Positions 41,725-50,623 of a DNA stretch of 64,000 nucleotides are shown here, one piece after another. How positions within the stretch are numbered: position 1 is the first letter of the stretch; every line of letters starts with the position of its first letter. A program made the position numbers and the translations under genes. A model generated the notes under the pieces. That model was not told the DNA's origin and made no database searches. It saw nothing but the letters and a program-made list of their open reading frames with translations. Source of the stretch: Amycolatopsis decaplanina DSM 44594 (GTDB taxonomy: Bacteria > Actinomycetota > Actinomycetes > Mycobacteriales > Pseudonocardiaceae); assembly GCF_000342005.1 (NCBI RefSeq), contig NZ_AOHO01000048.1:124001-188000 (forward strand), given 5' to 3'.

Positions 41725-42891
41725 TTGTATCGGGATTCCAAGCCGCCCCGGCGGGACTGGCAGCGCATCGTCGAGGAACAGGGCCTGGTCTTCGGCACCC
41801 CCGCCCGCGACGGCTCCGGCAAGTCCCGGCCGTACTGGGACGAGTCGGTCCACTACGTCTTCGACATGGACGAGATCCTGTCCGTCGAGGCGGACGTGGA
41901 ACTGCTGCACTCGATGTGCCTCGAAGCCGTCGACAATGTGATCACCACCGAGCAGTACCACCGCTTCGGCATCCCCGAGTGGGTCTGGCCGCATATCGCG
42001 GAGTCGTGGAAGCGGCAGGATCCGCACGTCTACGGCCGTTTCGACCTGCGCTACGACGGCAAGAGCCCGGCGAAGCTGCTCGAGTACAACGCAGACACCC
42101 CGACCTCGCTGCTCGAGGCCGCGGTGCTGCAGTGGCACTGGAAGACCGCGGTCTTCCCCGAGAACGACCAGTGGAACTCGATCCACGAGAAGCTGGTGGA
42201 GCGCTGGGGCGAACTCGCCGACAAGCTCCCCTCCAACGAACTGCACTTCACCTGGTCTTCCGCCGATCCGTCCGGTGAGGACCACGTGACGACGGCGTAC
42301 CTGCAGGAGACCGCGGCCGAGGCCGGGCTCGACACCGTCGGCCTGTCGATCGAGGAGATCGGCTGGGACCCGGTGCTCAAACGGTTCGTCGACCTCGAAG
42401 AGGCGCAGATGGCGACCGTGGTGAAGCTCTACCCGTGGGAATGGGTGGTCGACGAGGAGTTCGGCCGCTTCGCCGTCGAGACGATGCCTCGCACGCTGTG
42501 GATCGAACCGTTGTGGAAGATGATCCTCTCCAACAAGACGCTGCTCGCGATCCTGTGGGAGAACTACCCGGGGCATCCGAACCTGCTGCCCGCCTTCGCC
42601 GACGACCCCGGTCTGCTGACCGAGTACGTCCGCAAGCCGAAACTCGGCCGCGAGGGCGCGAACGTGCAGATCGTCGCCACCGGGTACGAGACGCAGACCG
42701 ACGGGGTCTACGGCGCGGAAGGGTACGTCTACCAGGCGTTCGACCCGCTCCCGGAGTTCCAGGGTTACCGGCCCGCGCTCGGCGCGTGGATCGTCGGGGA
42801 CCAAGCCGCCGGCCTCGGTATCCGCGAGACCGCGGGACTCGTCACCGACGACGGTGCGGCGTTCGTCCCGCACCGCATCGTCGAGTCGTGA
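41725..42891 (+). CDS. Glutathionylspermidine-synthase-like ATP-grasp protein (YgiC/YjfC family)
   Basis: A 388-residue enzyme-like protein from TTG 41725. The family pattern is clear: WDESVHYVFDMDEILSVEAD, YGRFDLRYDGKSPAKLLEYN with ADTPTSLLEA, and the ATP-grasp end LWENYPGHPNLLPAFADDPG, YVRKPKLGREGANVQIV and ALGAWIVGDQAAGLGIRET. It corresponds to the C-terminal synthetase domain of glutathionylspermidine synthase without the amidase. In YgiC/YjfC proteins the actual ligation product is not settled, and actinobacteria make no glutathione, so another peptide-amine ligation is likely. Confidence 0.88.
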   Translation: MYRDSKPPRRDWQRIVEEQGLVFGTPARDGSGKSRPYWDESVHYVFDMDEILSVEADVELLHSMCLEAVDNVITTEQYHRFGIPEWVWPHIAESWKRQDPHVYGRFDLRYDGKSPAKLLEYNADTPTSLLEAAVLQWHWKTAVFPENDQWNSIHEKLVERWGELADKLPSNELHFTWSSADPSGEDHVTTAYLQETAAEAGLDTVGLSIEEIGWDPVLKRFVDLEEAQMATVVKLYPWEWVVDEEFGRFAVETMPRTLWIEPLWKMILSNKTLLAILWENYPGHPNLLPAFADDPGLLTEYVRKPKLGREGANVQIVATGYETQTDGVYGAEGYVYQAFDPLPEFQGYRPALGAWIVGDQAAGLGIRETAGLVTDDGAAFVPHRIVES

Positions 42892-43002
42892 TAGAAGCAA
42901 CCGCACAAACCTGACATTCTCGACCCGTATCCCGGGCCCCGCCCCGCCACCACCCTCAACTGACAGGCTTCGCCTGACTGTCCGCATTTATGGGAGCACC
43001 CT

Positions 43003-43455
43003 GTGACCACCACCCTTGCGCTGTCCGACACGTTCGGCTCCGACCTCGTGCGAGGGATCGGCGCGATCCTGCTGTACGGCGTCGTCGGCCTGCTGATGAT
43101 GTTCGCCGGGTTCTGGGCGATCGACTGGACCACGCCCGGCAAGCTGTCCCAGCTGGTCACCCGCGGCCTGCCGAACGCGGTCATCGTCACCGCGTCGGGG
43201 CTGCTGTCGATGGCCTTCATCATCGTCGTGGCGATCGCGAACTCCGCCAGCGACCTGACCGAGGGCCTCATCACCTCGCTGGTCTACGGCCTGCTCGGCA
43301 TCGTCGTGCAGGTGCTCGCGGTCCGGCTGCTGGAGTGGGCGACCCGGATCGACATCCGCTCGACCATCGAAAGCGAGAAGTTCGCCCCGGCCAGCGTCGT
43401 CGTGGCCTCCGCGCACCTGGCCCTCGGCCTCATCGTGGCCGTTGCCATCTCGTGA
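43003..43455 (+). CDS. DUF350 membrane protein
   Basis: A 150-residue four-helix membrane protein with two DUF350 units (GIGAILLYGVVGLLMMFAGF and LITSLVYGLLGIVVQVLAVR). In enterobacteria a DUF350 protein (YjfL) is encoded beside YjfC, so this is the third piece of the same conserved module. It starts at GTG 43003 with GGGAG upstream. A strong hairpin follows 26 bases later. Confidence 0.87.
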   Translation: MTTTLALSDTFGSDLVRGIGAILLYGVVGLLMMFAGFWAIDWTTPGKLSQLVTRGLPNAVIVTASGLLSMAFIIVVAIANSASDLTEGLITSLVYGLLGIVVQVLAVRLLEWATRIDIRSTIESEKFAPASVVVASAHLALGLIVAVAIS

Positions 43456-43481
43456 TTTCTTGACTCACTGAAACCGGCATA

Positions 43482-43521
43482 GGCGCACGATTCCCACTAA
43501 CGTGGGAGTCGTGCGCCTTTT
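43482..43521. promoter_or_regulatory. Hairpin with T-run overlapping the dehalogenase start
   Basis: GGCGCACGATTCCCAC (43482-43497) pairs with GTGGGAGTCGTGCGCC (43502-43517), 15 of 16 bases, loop TAAC, followed by TTTT. This is a textbook terminator for the DUF350 operon. Yet GTG 43511, the best start of the dehalogenase, lies in the right arm, and TAACGT (43498-43503) in the loop would be a -10 element seven bases before it. Confidence 0.65.
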
Positions 43522-44416
43522 AAGGACACCGGACGACCGGTTCTCGGACCTGCCCGATTTCGACTTCGAACCGCGCTACGCGGAACTCGTCGACCTTCAC
43601 GGCGGCGTGATCAGAGTGGGGTACGTGGAGGCCGGACCCGAAGACGGGCCGCCCGTCCTCCTGCTGCACGGCGAGCCCACCTGGTCCTACCTCTACCGCA
43701 AGGTCATCCCGGTGCTCGCCGACGCCGGACTGCGCGCCATCGCGCCCGACCTGGTCGGCTTCGGCCGCTCCGACAAACCCGGCGACATGGTCGACCACAC
43801 CTACCAGCGGCACGTCGAGTGGATGCGCGCGTTCGCCTTCGACGTGCTCGACCTGACCGACGTCACCCTGGTCGGCCAGGACTGGGGCGGCCTGATCGGC
43901 CTGCGGCTGGTCGCCGAAAGCCCCGACCGCTTCGCCAGGGTCGTCGCGGCCAACACCGGCCTCCCCAGCGGCGACACCGACATGCCCGAGCTCTGGCACA
44001 AGTTCCGCGACACCGTCGAGAACGCCCAGGTCCTCGACGTCGGGCGATTCGTCCAGTCGGGCTGCCAGACCAGGCTGTCCGACGAGGTCCGCGCCGCCTA
44101 CGACGCGCCGTTCCCGAACGAGATGTACAAGGCCGCGCCGCGCGCGATGCCGTCGCTGGTGCCGATCACCCCGGACGATCCGGCCTCGGCCGCCAACCGG
44201 GCCGCGCTGAAGGTGCTTTCCGAACTGGACAAGCCGTTCCTGGTCTCGTTCTCCGACGGCGACCCGATCACCGCGCCGTGGGGTCTCGAACTGCGGGGGT
44301 CGATGCGCGGCGCTCGCGAACTCGAGCATCCGACGATCACCGGCGCCGGTCATTTCCTGCAGGAGGACGCCGGCGGGCGGCTGGGCGAGGTCATCGCCCG
44401 TTTCGTCAAGTCCTGA
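43511..44416 (+). CDS. Haloalkane dehalogenase
   Basis: A 301-residue alpha/beta hydrolase that cleaves carbon-halogen bonds of haloalkanes to alcohols. Starts are GTG 43511 (used here; gives RLLRTPDDRFSDLPDF, the family's usual opening) or GTG 43502. Family I features: PVLLLHGEPTWSYLYRKVIP with the oxyanion Glu, nucleophile Asp in TLVGQDWGGLIGLR, acid Asp in LVSFSDGDPIT and His in ITGAGHFLQEDAG. The natural substrate is unknown; many such enzymes act on other small molecules. It is preceded by the hairpin described at 43482. Confidence 0.87.
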   Translation: MRLLRTPDDRFSDLPDFDFEPRYAELVDLHGGVIRVGYVEAGPEDGPPVLLLHGEPTWSYLYRKVIPVLADAGLRAIAPDLVGFGRSDKPGDMVDHTYQRHVEWMRAFAFDVLDLTDVTLVGQDWGGLIGLRLVAESPDRFARVVAANTGLPSGDTDMPELWHKFRDTVENAQVLDVGRFVQSGCQTRLSDEVRAAYDAPFPNEMYKAAPRAMPSLVPITPDDPASAANRAALKVLSELDKPFLVSFSDGDPITAPWGLELRGSMRGARELEHPTITGAGHFLQEDAGGRLGEVIARFVKS

Positions 44417-44418
44417 TC

Positions 44419-44464
44419 CTCGTGAGTGGCAAGGACGGTTCTAACCGTCCTTGCCACTCACGAG
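44419..44464. repeat. 46-bp palindromic repeat, family A copy 3
   Basis: Perfect 22-base arms (left arm CTCGTGAGTGGCAAGGACGG), filling the 52-base space between two converging stops (44416 and 44469). One compensatory pair of changes (GGCAAG with CTTGCC) keeps the stem perfect relative to the other copies. Confidence 0.92.
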
Positions 44465-44468
44465 AGTG

Positions 44469-45752
44469 TCAGGAGATCGCCGCCAGCGAGTCCAAGATGA
44501 TCCCGAGGCCCTCGGCGGCTTCCTCGGCGGTGAGTGTCATCGGCGGCGCGATCCGCAGGACGTTGCCGTGCAGCCCGCCCTTGCCGATCAGCAGCCCGCG
44601 CGCCTTGGTCTCCTCCATCATCCGCGCCGCGGCCCCCGGATTCGGCTTCATGCCGCCCGGCTCGACCAGTTCGACGCCGATCATCAGACCCTTGCCGCGT
44701 ACGTCCCCGATCAGCGGGTTCCCGGCCGCGCGCAGGCCGTCGAGCAGTTCGTTGCCACGGGCGAGCGCGTTGGCCTGCAGATCGTGGTCGGCGATGTGGT
44801 CGAGGACCGCGGCCGCACCCGCCATCGCGACCGGGTTGCCGCCGAAGGTCGAGATCGAGTTCGCGGTCAGGCAGTCGACGAGGTCGCCGCGCGCCACGAG
44901 CCCGCCGATGGCGAGGCCGTTGCCGAGACCCTTCGCGAAGGTCATCGCGTCGGGGACGACGTCGTGCGCCTGGATCCCCCAGTAGTGTTCCCCGGTCCGC
45001 CCCCAGCCGGTCTGGACCTCGTCGGAGATGAACAGGATCCCGTACTGGTCGAGGACCTCCTTCATCGCCTTGAACAGGCCGTCCGGCGGTGAGCTGAAGC
45101 CGCCGACGCCCTGGATCGGCTCGGCGATCATGCAGGCGACGTCGCCCGAGGTGCCCGTCTCCAGGACGTCGACCAGGTCCGCGACGCACGCGTCGATGTA
45201 CTCCGTGTCCGAAAGCGCCCGGAACGGGCTGCGGTACCGGTAGCCGCCGTGCACGTAGCTCACCTTCACCGGGCTGAGCGACGACGCCGACCAGCCGCGG
45301 TTGCCCGTGATGCCGACCGTCGCGAACGACCGGCCGTGGTACGAGTTCCGCATCGCCAGCACCTGGTTGCTGCGCCGGTACTGGGTGGCGAGCATGAGCG
45401 CGGTGTCGTTGGCTTCGGTCCCGGAGTTGGTGAAGAACACCTTCGCGTCGGGGATGCCGGAGAGCTTCGCGATGCGCTCGGCCAGTTCGACCTGCGAGCG
45501 GATCAGGTACAGCGTCGAGGTGTGCAGGATGCCGGTGTCGAGCTGCTTGCGCACGGCGTCGCTGATCGCCGAGACGTCGTAGCCCATCGAGTTCGTCAGG
45601 ATGCCCGCGAAGAAGTCGAGGTAGGTGCGCCCGGTCGAGTCGATGACCCGGCGGTCCTGCGCGTGCACGATCTCGATCGGCTCGTCGTAGTAGAGCGCAA
45701 GCCACGACGGGAGTACCGCCTTGTGCCGCGCCAGCAGGTCCGCATCGGTCAT
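44469..45752 (-). CDS. Class III PLP-dependent aminotransferase
   Basis: A 427-residue aminotransferase of the fold type I, class III group. Motifs include [52 protein letters not shown], the Asp-containing [16 protein letters not shown], the PLP lysine in [15 protein letters not shown], and [16 protein letters not shown]. Close families include alanine-glyoxylate (AGXT2-like), 4-aminobutyrate and beta-alanine aminotransferases; sequence alone does not separate them. It is a single gene divergent from serS. Confidence 0.88.
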   Translation of the reverse strand: MTDADLLARHKAVLPSWLALYYDEPIEIVHAQDRRVIDSTGRTYLDFFAGILTNSMGYDVSAISDAVRKQLDTGILHTSTLYLIRSQVELAERIAKLSGIPDAKVFFTNSGTEANDTALMLATQYRRSNQVLAMRNSYHGRSFATVGITGNRGWSASSLSPVKVSYVHGGYRYRSPFRALSDTEYIDACVADLVDVLETGTSGDVACMIAEPIQGVGGFSSPPDGLFKAMKEVLDQYGILFISDEVQTGWGRTGEHYWGIQAHDVVPDAMTFAKGLGNGLAIGGLVARGDLVDCLTANSISTFGGNPVAMAGAAAVLDHIADHDLQANALARGNELLDGLRAAGNPLIGDVRGKGLMIGVELVEPGGMKPNPGAAARMMEETKARGLLIGKGGLHGNVLRIAPPMTLTAEEAAEGLGIILDSLAAIS

Positions 45753-45918
45753 CGGGTTTCTCCGTCCGCAGCAGGGAATCCGGGGCCGGGCTCAGTATGG
45801 GGACGGTCCGAAACGGGCGACAACGATCAGACTGTCGGGTTATCCGCAGCGGCCCGCACAGTGTGTACGGGGAAACTGCCTCGAAGTGCGTGAAGGCCAC
45901 GGACTACCCTCTGCACTC

Positions 45919-47187
45919 GTGATTGACCCCAGGACTCTGCGCGATGACCCGGACGTCGTGCGCGCTTCGCAGCGCGCCCGTGGCGAGGACGAAGGAGTGG
46001 TCGACAAACTGCTCTCCCTCGACTCCCGCCGCCGGTCCTCCATCGCCGCCGCCGACAAGCTGCGCGCCGAGCAGAAGTCGCTGGGCAAGCTCATCCCCAA
46101 GGCTCAGGGTGACGAGCGGGCCGAGCTCCTCGCCAAGGCGAAGGACCTCGCCGCCCAGGTCAAGACTGCCGAGGTCGAGCAGACCGAGGCGTCGGAGGAG
46201 TTCGAGCAGCTGCACCGCCTGGTGCCGAACCTCGTCCACCCTGACGCGCCCGAAGGCGGCGAGGACGACTACGTCGTGCTCAAGCACGTCGGCGAGCCGA
46301 AGAAGTTCGACTTCGAGCCGAAGGACCACCTCGAACTCTGCGAGGGCCTCGGCGCGCTCGACATGGAGCGCGGCGCGAAGGTGTCGGGCTCGCGGTTCTA
46401 CTTCCTCACCGGCGTCGGCGCCCAGCTGCAGCTCGGCCTGCTGAACATGGCGATCGCGCAGGCGACCGCGAACGGTTTCACCCCGATGATCACGCCGACC
46501 CTGGTGCGGCCGGAGATCATGGCCGGCACCGGCTTCCTCGGCGCGCACTCGTCGGAGGTCTACCGGCTGCGCGACGACGACCTGTACCTCGTCGGCACCT
46601 CCGAGGTCCCGCTCGCCGGCTACCACGCCGACGAGATCCTCGACCTGGGTGACGGCCCGAAGCGGTACGCGGGCTGGTCGTCCTGCTACCGCCGCGAGGC
46701 CGGTTCGTACGGCAAGGACACCCGCGGCATCATCCGTGTCCACCAGTTCGACAAGGTCGAGATGTTCGTCTACACGCGTCCCGAGGACGCCGAGGCCGAG
46801 CACGCGCGCCTGCTGGACTGGGAAGAGCAGATGCTCGCCAAGATCGAGGTCCCGTACCGGGTGATCGACACCGCGACCGGCGACCTCGGCACGTCCGCGT
46901 ACCGGAAGTTCGACTGCGAGGCGTGGGTGCCGTCGCAGCAGACCTACCGCGAGCTGACCTCGACGTCGAACTGCACGACGTTCCAGGCTCGCCGCCTGGG
47001 CATCCGTTACCGCGACGACGACGGCCGTCCGCAGACCGTCGCCACGCTGAACGGCACGCTCGCCACCACCAGGTGGATCGTCGCGATCCTGGAGAACCAC
47101 CAGCTCGAAGACGGTTCGGTCCGGGTGCCGGAGGCGCTGCGTCCCTTCCTCGGTGGAACCGAGGTGCTCACTCCGGCATCGAAGTAG
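45919..47187 (+). CDS. serS: Seryl-tRNA synthetase
   Basis: A 422-residue class II synthetase that charges tRNA-Ser. An N-terminal coiled-coil arm (residues about 25-105, with [20 protein letters not shown]) precedes the catalytic core. Motif 2 is [20 protein letters not shown] and motif 3 is [23 protein letters not shown] 45919 has no Shine-Dalgarno sequence; TACCCT at 45905-45910 lies eight bases before it, so a leaderless transcript is likely. Confidence 0.97.
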   Translation: MIDPRTLRDDPDVVRASQRARGEDEGVVDKLLSLDSRRRSSIAAADKLRAEQKSLGKLIPKAQGDERAELLAKAKDLAAQVKTAEVEQTEASEEFEQLHRLVPNLVHPDAPEGGEDDYVVLKHVGEPKKFDFEPKDHLELCEGLGALDMERGAKVSGSRFYFLTGVGAQLQLGLLNMAIAQATANGFTPMITPTLVRPEIMAGTGFLGAHSSEVYRLRDDDLYLVGTSEVPLAGYHADEILDLGDGPKRYAGWSSCYRREAGSYGKDTRGIIRVHQFDKVEMFVYTRPEDAEAEHARLLDWEEQMLAKIEVPYRVIDTATGDLGTSAYRKFDCEAWVPSQQTYRELTSTSNCTTFQARRLGIRYRDDDGRPQTVATLNGTLATTRWIVAILENHQLEDGSVRVPEALRPFLGGTEVLTPASK

Positions 47188-47257
47188 GGTCCGCGCCGAG
47201 GAGCGCGGCCTCGGTGGTCGCGCACAAGTAGTGTGCGAGCCGATGAGGAGGGGACGC

Positions 47258-48250
47258 ATGCGGTTTCGGAATTCGTTCGCGATCGGGCTGGCGGCGCTGA
47301 CGCTCGCCGGCTGCACGTCGACGATCGCCGGTACGGCCTCGCCCGTGCCCGGACAGGGACCGGTCGTCACGAAGGCCGAGCCGTGCGAATTGATCACGCA
47401 GGAGCAGGCGGAGGCCCTCGGGGTCACCTACCCCGGCAAGGAGCGCCCGGCGGACAAGGCGCGGAAGATCCCCGCGACCTGCCGGTACCCGGAGCTGGAA
47501 GACGCGCCGGACGGGGTCGCGCTGGAGGTTTCGCGAAGCTTCGACCTCTCGCAGGGCGATTACCTCAACGGTGCTCTCCCCGGGGAGAAGTTCGGCATCG
47601 GCGGGTTCACCTGGACGCGGTACGCGACCATCCTCGGTCCGAGCTACTGCTCGCTGATCACCGAACTGGACCCGAAGACCTTCGTCGAGATCACGAGTGA
47701 TGCTCCCGGCGACGACAACAGCAAGGCCTGCGACCTGGCGAAGGCCGCGGCTCCCGCGGTCGCTTCCCACCTCCCCGGCGGACAGCCGAGCCCGCCGCTC
47801 ACCGCGCCCCCGGGACAGAAGCCGATCGAAGCTTCCGGACCGCTCGTGACCGTCGATCCGTGTTCCCTGCTCAAGCCGGATCAGGTGGCGCCGTTCAACC
47901 TCGCGGCCGCGCGGCCGATGAACGGTTCGTCGAGGGATCCCAAGAACGGCTGCCAATGGGACGACAACGACGGCGACGAGGGCAAGAAGGCGCTCGACCT
48001 GTGGATCTACACGGCTACGAAACTCGAGGACGTTCCCGGTCTCGAAGGCACCCCGGTCGAGCAGATGGTGGCAGGCAAGAAGTGGGTCGTCTACTCGAGC
48101 CCGGACAGCCCGATCTGTGTCGCGATGCTGCCGGTCACGGAGACCTCCTCGGTCAAGCTCGACACCGGTGACCTCAGCGACAACGCCAAGGCCTGCGAAA
48201 TCCCGCAAGCCGTGATGCCGCTGGTGACCGCGAACCTGCCCGCGTCCTAG
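47258..48250 (+). CDS. DUF3558 lipoprotein with two domain copies
   Basis: A 330-residue exported lipoprotein from ATG 47258, preceded by GAGGAGGGG. The lipobox LAALTLAGCTS gives a lipidated Cys near residue 19. Two DUF3558-like units follow: PCELITQEQAEALGVTYPGK (residues about 40-160) and PCSLLKPDQVAPFNLAAARP (about 205-325). A Pro-rich linker separates them. The family is common in mycolic-acid-type and related actinobacteria, and its role is unknown. It follows serS by 70 bases on the same strand. Confidence 0.85.
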   Translation: MRFRNSFAIGLAALTLAGCTSTIAGTASPVPGQGPVVTKAEPCELITQEQAEALGVTYPGKERPADKARKIPATCRYPELEDAPDGVALEVSRSFDLSQGDYLNGALPGEKFGIGGFTWTRYATILGPSYCSLITELDPKTFVEITSDAPGDDNSKACDLAKAAAPAVASHLPGGQPSPPLTAPPGQKPIEASGPLVTVDPCSLLKPDQVAPFNLAAARPMNGSSRDPKNGCQWDDNDGDEGKKALDLWIYTATKLEDVPGLEGTPVEQMVAGKKWVVYSSPDSPICVAMLPVTETSSVKLDTGDLSDNAKACEIPQAVMPLVTANLPAS

Positions 48251-48272
48251 CGCCGAGTGATCCCCTTGCCCA

Positions 48273-49457
48273 CTAGGCGGTCACCTCGTCAGCGATGTGC
48301 TTCGCGATCTCCAGTGCGCTGGTCGCCGCCGGTGAGGGCGCGTTGAGGACGTGCACCTGGTTCCGCGCGGTCTCGATCAGGAAGTCGTCGACGAGCGCGC
48401 CGTCCGGGCGCAGCGCCTGCGCGCGGACGCCGGAGCCGTGCCGCACGATGTCGTCCTCGGTGACGGCGGGCACGAGCCGCGCGAGGCTTTCGGCGAAGCG
48501 GCGGCGGGAGAACGACCGGCGGACCTCGTCGAGCCCGGTGGGGTACGCGTATTTGCGCGCGAGCCGCCAGACGCCGGGGAAGCGGGCGACTTCGGCGAGG
48601 TCCTTCGCGGAGACGTCGCGCCAGGTGTAGCCCTCGCGGCGCAGCGCGAGCACGGCGTTGGGGCCGGCGTGCACGCTGCCGTCGAGCATGCGGGTCAGGT
48701 GCACGCCGAGGAACGGCAGTGACGCGTCCGGGACCGGGTAGATCAGGCCGCGCACCAGGTGGCGGCGTTCCGGCTTCAGTTCGTAGTACTCGCCGCGGAA
48801 CGGCACGATCCGCGCGCCCGGGGTGAGCCCGGCGAGCCGCGCGACACGGTCGGCGTGCAGGCCCGCGCAGTTGACGAGGGCGTCCGCGTGGAGCACGTCG
48901 TCACCGGTCGCCACCTCGACGCCGCCGGTGCGGCCGGGGCGGATCCCCAGCGCGGGCGTGCCGAGGCGCAGGTCGGCGCCGGCTTCGTCGAGCAGCCGCA
49001 CCAGCGCGGCGCAGACGGCGGGGAAGTCGATGATGCCGGTGGACTCCACGCGCAGCGCGGCCACGCACGAGACCTCGGGTTCGTACTCGCGAGCCTCGCT
49101 CGGGGTGATCAGCTTGGCCGGGACACCGTTGGCCTCGGCGCGTTCGGCGAGCACCTTGAGCGCCGGAAGCTCCGCTTCGGAGGTGGCGACGACCAGTTTG
49201 CCGCAGACCTGGACCGGCACCCCGTACTGCCCAGCGAAGTCCACAATGGACCTATTGCCCGCGGTGGACATCCTGGCCTTGAAGGAACCCGGCTTGTAGT
49301 AGAGCCCCGCGTGCACGACGTTCGAGTTGTGCCCGGTCTGGTGGGCGGCCCAGCGGTCCTCCTTCTCGAGCACCGTGACGTCCAGACCCCGTTTGGTCAG
49401 CTCCCAGGCTGTGGCGAGACCGACGATCCCGCCCCCGATGACTACGACTGTGCGCAC
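48273..49457 (-). CDS. lhgO: L-2-hydroxyglutarate oxidase
   Basis: A 394-residue FAD enzyme that oxidises L-2-hydroxyglutarate to 2-oxoglutarate. The dinucleotide fold VVVIGGGIVGLATAWELTKR opens the protein; TGHNSNVVHAGLYYKPGSFK, ESTGIIDFPAVCAAL, FRGEYYELKPERRHLVRGLI and GVHLTRMLDGSVHAGPNAVL are strongly diagnostic. It starts at GTG 49457 without a ribosome-binding site, and TAACCT (minus strand, 49466-49471) eight bases upstream suggests a leaderless transcript. It is divergent from tetR across a shared palindrome. Confidence 0.92.
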   Translation of the reverse strand: MRTVVVIGGGIVGLATAWELTKRGLDVTVLEKEDRWAAHQTGHNSNVVHAGLYYKPGSFKARMSTAGNRSIVDFAGQYGVPVQVCGKLVVATSEAELPALKVLAERAEANGVPAKLITPSEAREYEPEVSCVAALRVESTGIIDFPAVCAALVRLLDEAGADLRLGTPALGIRPGRTGGVEVATGDDVLHADALVNCAGLHADRVARLAGLTPGARIVPFRGEYYELKPERRHLVRGLIYPVPDASLPFLGVHLTRMLDGSVHAGPNAVLALRREGYTWRDVSAKDLAEVARFPGVWRLARKYAYPTGLDEVRRSFSRRRFAESLARLVPAVTEDDIVRHGSGVRAQALRPDGALVDDFLIETARNQVHVLNAPSPAATSALEIAKHIADEVTA

Positions 49458-49482
49458 GATCGACCAGGTTACCCGGAGCGCT

Positions 49483-49513
49483 ACCTGACACCTGTCAGGT
49501 TCGGTGGTAGCGT
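49483..49513. promoter_or_regulatory. Palindromic operator overlapping the tetR promoter
   Basis: ACCTGACACCTGTCAGGT (49483-49500) is a perfect 8+2+8 palindrome. CTGACA (49485-49490) is a good -35, and TAGCGT (49508-49513) a good -10, with a 17-base spacer. The tetR ATG is nine bases after the -10. A further half-site TGTCAGGT (49524-49531) lies within the tetR start. The arrangement fits autorepression and control of lhgO. Confidence 0.7.
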
Positions 49514-49522
49514 ACCTAACCG

Positions 49523-50134
49523 ATGTCAGGTAAGCGGTTGAGCAGGGAAGAACGCCGGGAGCGGATCCTGGCCGCGGCGGCGCGGGTGTTCGCCGCGTCC
49601 GGCTACGACGCGGCGGGGATGCGGGAGGTCGCGACGGCGGCCGGGATCAGCACGCCCGTGCTCTACGACCATTTCCCGTCCAAAGCTGCGCTGTACGCCG
49701 GGCTGCTGGAGTCCGAAGTGGACAGTCTGCTGGCCGGCTGGGCCGCGCTGCCACCGTCGGACACCGCCGAGGACCTGCTGCGCGGCCGGGTGGCGGCGAT
49801 CTTCGCCTGGATGGAGGCGAACGAACGCGGCTGGCGGATGATCTTCGCCGAGACACCGTCCGACGAGGGGGTGGCGGAGGTGCACCGGCGCGGACAGGCC
49901 AGGGCCACCGGGCAGCTGACCGAGGTGTTCGCCCAGGTCCCCGGCCTGGCGCTGACCGCGGACCTGCCGCGCGACCGCGCGAACGAAGCGCTCGCCGAAG
50001 CGGCGAAGAGCGCACTGAACGCCATCGCCACCTGGTGGTGGAGCAATCGCGACATCCCGCGGGAGCAAGTCGTCGCGCTCACGACGGATCTGTTGTGGCG
50101 CGGTCTGGGAGCCCTGATCCAGGAGGACACATGA
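49523..50134 (+). CDS. TetR-family transcriptional regulator
   Basis: A 203-residue repressor. The DNA-binding domain is standard: LSREERRERILAAAARVFAA, SGYDAAGMREVATAAGISTP, VLYDHFPSKAALYAGLLESE. The ligand domain (residues about 60-200) has FAWMEANERGWRMIFAETPS and ends EQVVALTTDLLWRGLGALIQ. It overlaps the next gene by four bases (ATGA). It probably regulates itself, the NTF2-like gene and divergent lhgO through the palindrome at 49483. Confidence 0.88.
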   Translation: MSGKRLSREERRERILAAAARVFAASGYDAAGMREVATAAGISTPVLYDHFPSKAALYAGLLESEVDSLLAGWAALPPSDTAEDLLRGRVAAIFAWMEANERGWRMIFAETPSDEGVAEVHRRGQARATGQLTEVFAQVPGLALTADLPRDRANEALAEAAKSALNAIATWWWSNRDIPREQVVALTTDLLWRGLGALIQEDT

Positions 50135-50619
50135 GCATCGACACCACCGAGCGGTACCGCCGGGCCCTTGAGACCCGGGACGTGGAACTCGCGCTGAGCG
50201 CCTTCGCGCCGGACGCGGTCGTGCACTCGCCGCTGACCAGCCGGGTCCGGTTCAGCGGGCACGAGGAACTCAGGCCGCTGCTGGAGGTCGCCTACTCGCA
50301 TCTGCGCGACGTCCGGTTCCACACCGACACGGGTGACGGGCCGACGCGGGTGGTCGTCTACACCGCGCGTATCGGCGGTGAGGAGATCGAAGAGGCGGCG
50401 GTGCTGAAACTCGGTGACGACGGGCTCATCGCCGAAGTGACGTTGTTCGTGCGGCCACTGCCGGGGCTCGTCGCGCTGATGGACGCTTTCGGCCCGGACA
50501 TCGCGCGCCGCAACGGCCGGACCTTCGCGGCCCGGTTGCTCGCGGTGGCCGCGAAACCGTTGCTGGCCATGGTGCGGGCGGGTGACCGGCGAGCCGTGCC
50601 GCTCGCCGGTCCCCGCTGA
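50131..50619 (+). CDS. NTF2-like (SnoaL-type) protein
   Basis: A 162-residue protein from ATG 50131 with AGGAGG upstream, overlapping the tetR stop. ERYRRALETRDVELALSAFA and APDAVVHSPLTSRVRFSGHE then TRVVVYTARIGGEEIEEAAV are typical of the NTF2-like fold used for ligand binding, isomerases and small hydrolases. A basic C-terminal extension follows. The ligand is unknown; it may act in the same pathway as lhgO or the TetR effector. Confidence 0.8.
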   Translation: MSIDTTERYRRALETRDVELALSAFAPDAVVHSPLTSRVRFSGHEELRPLLEVAYSHLRDVRFHTDTGDGPTRVVVYTARIGGEEIEEAAVLKLGDDGLIAEVTLFVRPLPGLVALMDAFGPDIARRNGRTFAARLLAVAAKPLLAMVRAGDRRAVPLAGPR

Positions 50620-50623
50620 CACT

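Noticed and set aside
45753..45918. tRNA-Ser gene near serS
   Set aside because: No cloverleaf or TTCGA-type T-loop was found there or in the other gaps I read.
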